Assembly (NCBI GenBank): GCA_039944855.1
Contig: JBDUXZ010000029.1
Coordinates: 160,351 to 224,350 of the forward strand
Length of the DNA stretch: 64,000 bases
From: Rhodothermales bacterium
GTDB taxonomy: Bacteria > Bacteroidota > Rhodothermia > Rhodothermales > JANQRZ01
Direction of reading: 5' to 3'
Shown here: in pieces, positions 58,945 through 64,000 of the stretch
How positions within the stretch are numbered: the stretch's first letter is position 1
How the letters are laid out: every line of letters starts with the position of its first letter
Program-made: the position numbers and the translations under genes
The notes under the pieces: generated by a model
What the model saw: only the letters and a program-made list of their open reading frames with translations
Database searches by the model: none
What the model was told of the DNA's origin: nothing

Positions 58945-60888
58945 ATGCCCCACGCCGCCTCCCTCACGCCCGGCCCCCTCCTCGCTCAAATCGATACGCC
59001 GGCCGACCTCCGAGCGCTCTCCGAAGACCAGCTCCCGCAGGTCTGCCGCGAGCTCCGCGACTACATCATCGATGTCGTCGCCGTGCACGGCGGGCACTTC
59101 GGGGCCTCGCTCGGCGTCGTCGAGCTGACGGTCGCGGCGCACTACGTCTACGACACGCCGCGTGACCTCTTGGTGTGGGACGTCGGGCACCAGGCGTACG
59201 GGCACAAGATCCTCACTGGCCGCCGCGAGGCCTTCCCGACGAACCGGAAGTACGGCGGGCTGAGCGGCTTCCCCAAGCGGTCGGAGTCCGAGTTCGACAC
59301 CTTCGGCGTCGCCCACGCGAGCACGTCGATCTCCGCCGCGCTCGGGATGGCGAAGGCGCGCGACCTCAAAGGCAGCGGCGAGCGCGTCGTCGCCGTGATC
59401 GGCGATGGGGCGATGACGGGCGGCCTCGCCTTCGAAGGCCTCAACAACGCGGGAACGGCGAAGACCGACCTCCTCGTCGTCCTCAACGACAACCGGATGA
59501 GCATCGACCCGAATGTGGGTGCGCTCAACGAGTACCTCGCCTCCATCGCCTCGGGCAAGGTGTGGAACGAGCTCCGGGACGACATGTGGGACCTCTTCGA
59601 GCGGATGAAGGGCGTCGGCGGTGGGACGCTGCAGAGGATCGCCGCCCGCGTCGAGAACGGAATCAAGGCGACGATCACGCCGGGTATGCTCTTCGAGGCC
59701 CTCGGCTTCCGCTACTTCGGCCCCATCGACGGCCACGACGTGGAAGGGCTCGTGCACCGGCTGCGGGACATGAAGGACCTCAAGGGGCCGATTCTGCTTC
59801 ACACGCTGACGGTCAAGGGCAAGGGCTTCGCCCCGGCCGAGGCCGATCAGGTGAAGTGGCACGCCTCGGGCTCGCCCTTCGACAAAGTCACGGGCAAGAG
59901 CCTCGCCGTCGCCACGCCGAACGGGAAGAAGCCGCCGAAGTGGCAGGACGTGTTCGGCCACGCGATGATCGACCTCGCCAAGCAGGACGAGCGGGTCGTC
60001 GGGATCACGGCGGCGATGCCGAGCGGGACGAGCTTGAAATACATGCTCGACGAGATGCCCGACCGGGCGTTCGACGTGGGCATCGCGGAGATGCACGGCG
60101 TCGTCTTCGCCGCCGGGCTCGCCACGCAGGGCTTCAAACCGTTCGTCGCGATCTACTCGACGTTCCTCCAGCGGGCCTACGACGGCGTCGTCCACGACGT
60201 CGCCCTCCAGGACTTGCCGGTCGTGTTCTGCATGGACCGCGCGGGCGTCGCCGGCGCCGACGGGCCGACGCACCACGGCGCGCTCGACATCCCGTTCATG
60301 CGTTGCGTGCAGAACATGGTCTGCGCCGCGCCGCTCGACGAGCAGGACCTCCGCGACCTGATGTTTACCGCCGCCCAGCACGACGACGGCCCCTTCGCCA
60401 TCCGCTACCCGCGCGGCTCCGCCACGGGCATGGCGCTGCGCGACGGCTTCGAAGCGGTGGAGATCGGGAAGGGACGGAAAATCGCTGACGGCTCCGACCT
60501 CGCGTTCGTCACCTACGGCGCGATCGGGCAGTACGTGCCCGAAGCCCGCGAGCGCCTCCGCTCGCATGGCGTCGACGCCGCCCACTACGATCTCCGCTTC
60601 TGCAAGCCGCTCGACCACGCCCTCCTGCAGGAGGTGTTCGCGCGCTTCGACAACGTGATCACCGTCGAGGACGGCGTCGTAACGGGCGGCGCCGGCACGG
60701 CCGTCCTCGAATGGCTCGCCGACCACGGCGTGGCGCACGGCGAGGTGCTCCGCCTCGGTTTGCCGGACGACTTCGTCGAGCACGGCTCCCAGCGCGAGCT
60801 CCACGACGAGGTCGGGATCGGGCCGGATGGGCTCGTCCGCCACGCCCTCGCCCTGCTTGGGAAGGAGCAACACATCGAAGCGGCGTGA
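58945..60888 (+). CDS. dxs: 1-deoxy-D-xylulose-5-phosphate synthase
   Basis: Thiamin-dependent first enzyme of the MEP isoprenoid pathway, condensing pyruvate and glyceraldehyde-3-phosphate. The 647 residues contain VHGGHFGASLGVVELTVAA, LLVWDVGHQAYGHKILTGRR, the TPP-binding GDGAMTGGLAFEGLNNAG, and the transketolase pyrimidine domain DRAGVAGADGPTHHGALDIP. Length matches the family. Isoprenoids supply quinones and carotenoids/retinal, which the rhodopsin at 12419 would need. Confidence 0.98.
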   Translation: MPHAASLTPGPLLAQIDTPADLRALSEDQLPQVCRELRDYIIDVVAVHGGHFGASLGVVELTVAAHYVYDTPRDLLVWDVGHQAYGHKILTGRREAFPTNRKYGGLSGFPKRSESEFDTFGVAHASTSISAALGMAKARDLKGSGERVVAVIGDGAMTGGLAFEGLNNAGTAKTDLLVVLNDNRMSIDPNVGALNEYLASIASGKVWNELRDDMWDLFERMKGVGGGTLQRIAARVENGIKATITPGMLFEALGFRYFGPIDGHDVEGLVHRLRDMKDLKGPILLHTLTVKGKGFAPAEADQVKWHASGSPFDKVTGKSLAVATPNGKKPPKWQDVFGHAMIDLAKQDERVVGITAAMPSGTSLKYMLDEMPDRAFDVGIAEMHGVVFAAGLATQGFKPFVAIYSTFLQRAYDGVVHDVALQDLPVVFCMDRAGVAGADGPTHHGALDIPFMRCVQNMVCAAPLDEQDLRDLMFTAAQHDDGPFAIRYPRGSATGMALRDGFEAVEIGKGRKIADGSDLAFVTYGAIGQYVPEARERLRSHGVDAAHYDLRFCKPLDHALLQEVFARFDNVITVEDGVVTGGAGTAVLEWLADHGVAHGEVLRLGLPDDFVEHGSQRELHDEVGIGPDGLVRHALALLGKEQHIEAA

Positions 60889-61087
60889 CGCAGGCGGGCC
60901 GTGGCGGTGGCCTACGGTGCGCAGGCTTCGCGTTTGCGAAGGTGCAACCCCGTTGCTTTTCGCGGTCGCGGCATGGAGTTGAATCCGGCAGCCGACACCG
61001 GGCACGTAGATTGCAGGCTATCCTCGCGTTATCATTGATCGATACGCCCACGCATCGCGCGCTCCCCGGCCGACACGTTCCTCCGCT

Positions 61088-61981
61088 ATGAATGAGCGGC
61101 TCGCCCATCGCACAGCCCCGCCCAGTGCTCCCCGGAGTACGTCGCCCCGCGTGCTCCCGCCGCCCGACGTTCCCGTCAGCTTCTGGCTCCGCCCGCTCGT
61201 CCTGGGTGCCGTCGTCGCCGGCATCCTCCTCGTCGCGCTCCTCCTGCTCTTCCTTCGGGACGACCCATCCGACACGGAGATCACGCCCGAAGAACTCGCC
61301 ATCTTGATGGCCGAGCCGCCCCCACCGAGCGACCTCCCGCCCCTCTGGTCGACGCCGACCCGGCCCTCCGATCTACGCCTCCGCACGGAGCCGGCAGGAG
61401 CGGCGGTCCAGCTCAACAACGAGTGGATCGGCACGACGCCGGTCGAACTCGACGGGATTCAGCCGGGGTTCTATACGCTCCGCATCGCGAAGCCCGACCA
61501 CGTAGCCAGGGATACCGCGTTCTACCTCGCCAGCGGTGCATCGATCGACCTCACCCTCCGGCTCCGCTCCACGCTCCCCGAGCCTAGCCTCGTAGAGCCG
61601 ACGCCCTCCCGTTCAGACCCACTCGCTTCCGCCCGTCCCGATCGCACCGTGGAGGAAGCACCACGGAGCGTGCAGCAGCGTGGGCGCCCTGCGGGTGGAG
61701 GGGGTCCCCCGCTCGATTTCGATGTGGCGTCGCCCGAGGAGGTCCGTCAGGTGACGCACACGGGATCGCTCACGATCACGTCTAACCCGCCCGGCGCGAT
61801 CGTCCTCGTCGACGGCGTCGTAATGGGGCGGGCTCCGCTTTCGCTCAACGAACTCAGCCCCGGGTCGTACGTCGTCACGCTTACGCTGCCGGGCATCGTG
61901 CCGCTCTCGTATCAGGCCGAGGTGATGGCCCAGTCCGTCGCCGTCGTCAAAGGCGACTTCTCCGTCCTCGTCGACAACTGA
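61088..61981 (+). CDS. PEGA-domain membrane protein
   Basis: The 297-residue protein has a short cytoplasmic N-terminus, one membrane helix (residues ~33-57, LVLGAVVAGILLVALLLLF) and a linker. Two PEGA domains follow, about 94-160 (TEPAGAAVQLNNEWIGTTPV) and 218-290 (SNPPGAIVLVDGVVMGRAPL). PEGA domains are beta-sandwiches on surface or periplasmic proteins. It is a single-pass inner-membrane protein facing the periplasm. I recognise no further function. Confidence 0.8.
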   Translation: MNERLAHRTAPPSAPRSTSPRVLPPPDVPVSFWLRPLVLGAVVAGILLVALLLLFLRDDPSDTEITPEELAILMAEPPPPSDLPPLWSTPTRPSDLRLRTEPAGAAVQLNNEWIGTTPVELDGIQPGFYTLRIAKPDHVARDTAFYLASGASIDLTLRLRSTLPEPSLVEPTPSRSDPLASARPDRTVEEAPRSVQQRGRPAGGGGPPLDFDVASPEEVRQVTHTGSLTITSNPPGAIVLVDGVVMGRAPLSLNELSPGSYVVTLTLPGIVPLSYQAEVMAQSVAVVKGDFSVLVDN

Positions 61982-62046
61982 GGCCCGCGTGCTGGCGAAA
62001 CATCCGAACGGCGACGCGTTGAACTCCCCCACCCACCCGTTGCCCC

Positions 62047-62544
62047 ATGCTGTTTCCAACGCTCCCCCCCGACGCTCGCCTCTGGATCTTCACCGCCGAC
62101 CGCTCGCTTTCTGAGTCCGATCAGGACCACCTACGCGATACCCTCGTCGGTTTCGTCGCCCAGTGGACCTCCCACGGCCGTTCCGTTCCCGGAGACGTGG
62201 CCCTCACCGAGGACCGGTTCGTGCTCGTCGCCGCGCACCTCGCCGGGGGCGTGTCGGGATGCGGCATCGACAGCCTCGTGCACGCGGTCGAGCAGGCCGG
62301 GTCTGCGATAGGCATTCAGTGGGTCGATGGGCTGCACATCGTCTTTCGAGACGAGGCCGGAGCCGTGGAAGTCCTCCCCCGCCCCGCCTTCCGGCAGCGC
62401 GTGCGCGACGGCGCCGTCACGGCCGAGACACCCGCCTTCGTCACGACGCTCGACACCGTTGGGGCGCTCCGCGAGGGCGGGCTCGCACGACCCGCCGGGT
62501 CAACATGGCACGGCCGCACGTTCCGCATCCCAGAGCCGGCGTAA
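62047..62544 (+). CDS. Conserved Bacteroidota protein of unknown function
   Basis: The 165-residue soluble protein belongs to a family found in the FCB group and often mislabelled as an ABC transporter ATPase; it has no Walker motifs. Conserved features visible are LPPDARLWIFTADRSLSESD at the N-terminus, WTSHGRSV, SGCGIDSLVHAVEQAG and VFRDEAGAV. It lies 65 bases after the PEGA gene on the same strand. Confidence 0.72.
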   Translation: MLFPTLPPDARLWIFTADRSLSESDQDHLRDTLVGFVAQWTSHGRSVPGDVALTEDRFVLVAAHLAGGVSGCGIDSLVHAVEQAGSAIGIQWVDGLHIVFRDEAGAVEVLPRPAFRQRVRDGAVTAETPAFVTTLDTVGALREGGLARPAGSTWHGRTFRIPEPA

Positions 62545-62718
62545 CACGAGCGTCCGCCCGACTTCGGGATCGCCCTCTCCGCGGGCCAGTCGGACGTGGC
62601 GGGGCGCAACCGGCGAGGCGTAGCAGCGGTACCTTTGGTTTCTGCCGTCGCCCCCCTCTCTGCCTCGCCCGTGCACCGTCCCGGCTTCGTCGAACGTTCC
62701 GCTGATCGCCTCGCCCGG

Positions 62719-63765
62719 ATGGACGGGGCGCGGAGGGAGATCCTCGTGGCGGGGCTCGCGCTGCTGCTCGTCGTCGTGATCGGGACGGTCGGGTACGAGA
62801 TCATCGAGGGGATGTCGTTCCTTGACGGGCTCTACATGACCTTCATCACGCTGACGACGATCGGGTTCAGCGAGGTCAACCCGCTTTCCGGCGCGGGCAA
62901 GATCTTCACGATCGCGATCTCTATCTTCGGCATCGGCATCGTCGCCTTCATGGCGACGCGGACCGCGCAGGTCCTCGTCCGGTACCAGCGCCTCCAGCAC
63001 CGTTATATGGCTCGCAAGATCGAACGGCTCGAACACCACTACGTCGTGTGCGGCTACGGCCGCCTCGGCCGCCGCATCGTCGCCGACCTCATCGACGCGC
63101 GGCGCCCCTTCGTCGTGATTGAGCGCGACCCGGAGCGCGTGGAGCGGCTCGACGAGATCGGCGTTCTCTACGTCGAGGGCGACGCAGAGGACGACGACGT
63201 GTTGCAAGCGGCCGGTATCGAGCGCGCCGAAGGGCTCATCCTGACGCTGCCCGAGGACAGCGCGAACGTGTTTGTCGCGCTGACGGCGAAGGAGCTCCAC
63301 CCCGGCCTCTTCACGCTCGCCCGCACGAACGAGCATAAGAACACGCAGAAGCTCCTCCGCGCCGGGGTCGACAAAGTGATCTCCCCGTACGAGATCGGGG
63401 CTGACCGGATGGCGCAGGTGATCCTCCGGCCTTACGTCGACCAGTTCATGGAGAAGGTGCTCCACGTCGGCGCGCTCGACCTGCGCATGGAGGAAGTCCG
63501 CGTCGAGGCCGCGTCCCTCCTCGACGGGCGCTCCCTTGCCGAGTGCGACTTCCGCCACCGGTTCAACGCCGTCGTCATCGCGCTCCTGAACGAGGACACG
63601 GGCGAGTGGCGGCTCAACCCGAGCCCCACGGCCCCGATGGGCGCCGGCGACATCCTCATCGTGCTCGGCAACCTCGACATGATCGAGCGGCTCCGCGATG
63701 AGGGGGGGATGCCGCCGGAGGACGGGCCGGGCCGGGCCCGACAGCGGCAGCGCGTGCAGCCCTGA
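62719..63765 (+). CDS. Potassium channel with RCK (TrkA-N) domain
   Basis: The 348-residue protein from ATG 62719 (an in-frame GTG at 62671, preceded by a typical pyrimidine-rich leader, and one at 62596 are alternatives). Two membrane helices (residues ~9-27 and ~57-80) flank a pore loop with filter TLTTIGFSE. The RCK N-lobe HHYVVCGYGRLGRRIVADLI (Rossmann GxGxxG) follows, then a C-lobe (RVEAASLLDGRSLAECDFRH). It is a ligand-gated K+ channel of the MthK type. It is single-copy and close to two tandem repeats downstream. Confidence 0.9.
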   Translation: MDGARREILVAGLALLLVVVIGTVGYEIIEGMSFLDGLYMTFITLTTIGFSEVNPLSGAGKIFTIAISIFGIGIVAFMATRTAQVLVRYQRLQHRYMARKIERLEHHYVVCGYGRLGRRIVADLIDARRPFVVIERDPERVERLDEIGVLYVEGDAEDDDVLQAAGIERAEGLILTLPEDSANVFVALTAKELHPGLFTLARTNEHKNTQKLLRAGVDKVISPYEIGADRMAQVILRPYVDQFMEKVLHVGALDLRMEEVRVEAASLLDGRSLAECDFRHRFNAVVIALLNEDTGEWRLNPSPTAPMGAGDILIVLGNLDMIERLRDEGGMPPEDGPGRARQRQRVQP

Positions 63766-63829
63766 GGTCAGTGGTCAGTGGTCAGTGGTCAGTGGTCAGT
63801 GGTCAGTGGTCAGTGGTCAGTGGTCAGTG
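63766..63829. repeat. Heptamer tandem repeat (GGTCAGT)n
   Basis: Immediately after the K+ channel stop codon, the 7-base unit GGTCAGT repeats about nine times over 64 bases. It is followed by AAAATATTCG. Confidence 0.95.
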
Positions 63830-63864
63830 AAAATATTCGTCCTCGGTACCTTTCCCAGCTTCCG

Positions 63865-64000
63865 TCCACACCTCCACACCTCCACACCTCCACACCTCCA
63901 CACCTCCACACCTCCACACCTCCACACCTCCACACCTCCACACCTCCACACCTCCACACCTCCACACCTCCACACCTCCACACCTCCACACCTCCACACC
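63865..64000. repeat. Octamer tandem repeat (TCCACACC)17, continues past window
   Basis: The 8-base unit TCCACACC is repeated exactly 17 times to the last base of the window, so its full length is unknown. It is open in several frames because 8 is not a multiple of 3; these ORFs are artefacts. Confidence 0.97.

Noticed and set aside
58693..61005. 770-residue minus-strand ORF over dxs
   Set aside because: Complement of the strongly conserved dxs; no family motif.
63817..63999. 60-residue ORF made of VWRCGGVE repeats
   Set aside because: Purely the octamer tandem repeat read in frame; no coding evidence.

Overview
The window is 64 kb of very GC-rich bacterial chromosome, almost fully coding, with roughly 54 protein genes. 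I see no tRNA, rRNA, CRISPR array, integrase or transposase. Several features point to the Rhodothermota side of the Bacteroidota/FCB group, and most likely to a marine Rubricoccaceae-like organism (Rubricoccus or Rubrivirga type). These are three proteins with type A type-IX-secretion tails, paired GWxTD-domain proteins, an MqnA (futalosine-type) menaquinone enzyme, a Bacteroidota-specific 165-residue family, TAnnTT-type promoter elements, pyrimidine-rich leaders without Shine-Dalgarno sequences, and a xenorhodopsin. The organism assignment is inference.

Layout. 1-9.7 kb: the 3' part of a large T9SS beta-helix protein; tyrosine catabolism (HPPD, homogentisate dioxygenase); a porin; an acyl-CoA synthetase; a T9SS LRR-like protein. 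9.7-15.3 kb: a glycine-zipper stress protein, a lipoprotein subtilase, the xenorhodopsin, an FKBP, a Bax-inhibitor-like membrane protein and an acyl-ACP thioesterase. 15.3-21.4 kb: a repeat-rich stretch with an FAD oxidoreductase/AcuI pair, two small lipoproteins and two tandem secreted amidohydrolases, one of which has lost its metal ligands. 21.5-28.5 kb: pyrophosphatase, gcvT, comB, ftsK, purK and purE. 28.5-34.5 kb: two tandem GWxTD proteins and a beta-barrel protein.

34.5-41.3 kb (all minus strand): the translation and secretion block ffh-rpsP-rimM-trmD-rplS followed by mqnA, smpB and tyrS. S16 carries a very long C-terminal extension, and a hairpin-dense non-coding leader lies in front of ffh. 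41.6-46.9 kb: a third T9SS protein, an AT-rich non-coding patch, a long tryptophan 2,3-dioxygenase homologue, an AhpD-like protein, 5-formyl-THF cycloligase, a PspC-domain protein with a strong terminator, and a helical protein. 47-54.7 kb (minus): an inactive/active M16 peptidase pair, an SDR/Tat-like pair and polA. 54.9-63.8 kb: a beta-barrel protein, a HAD phosphatase, fructosamine kinase, a low-molecular-weight phosphatase, dxs, a PEGA protein, the Bacteroidota-specific protein and a K+ channel/RCK protein. The window ends in two short-unit tandem repeats.

The most notable single gene is the xenorhodopsin at 12419-13144, a predicted light-driven inward proton pump. The most notable non-coding features are several families of interspersed palindromic repeats, the ffh leader, and a shared promoter/leader architecture. 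Most of the rest is ordinary core metabolism.
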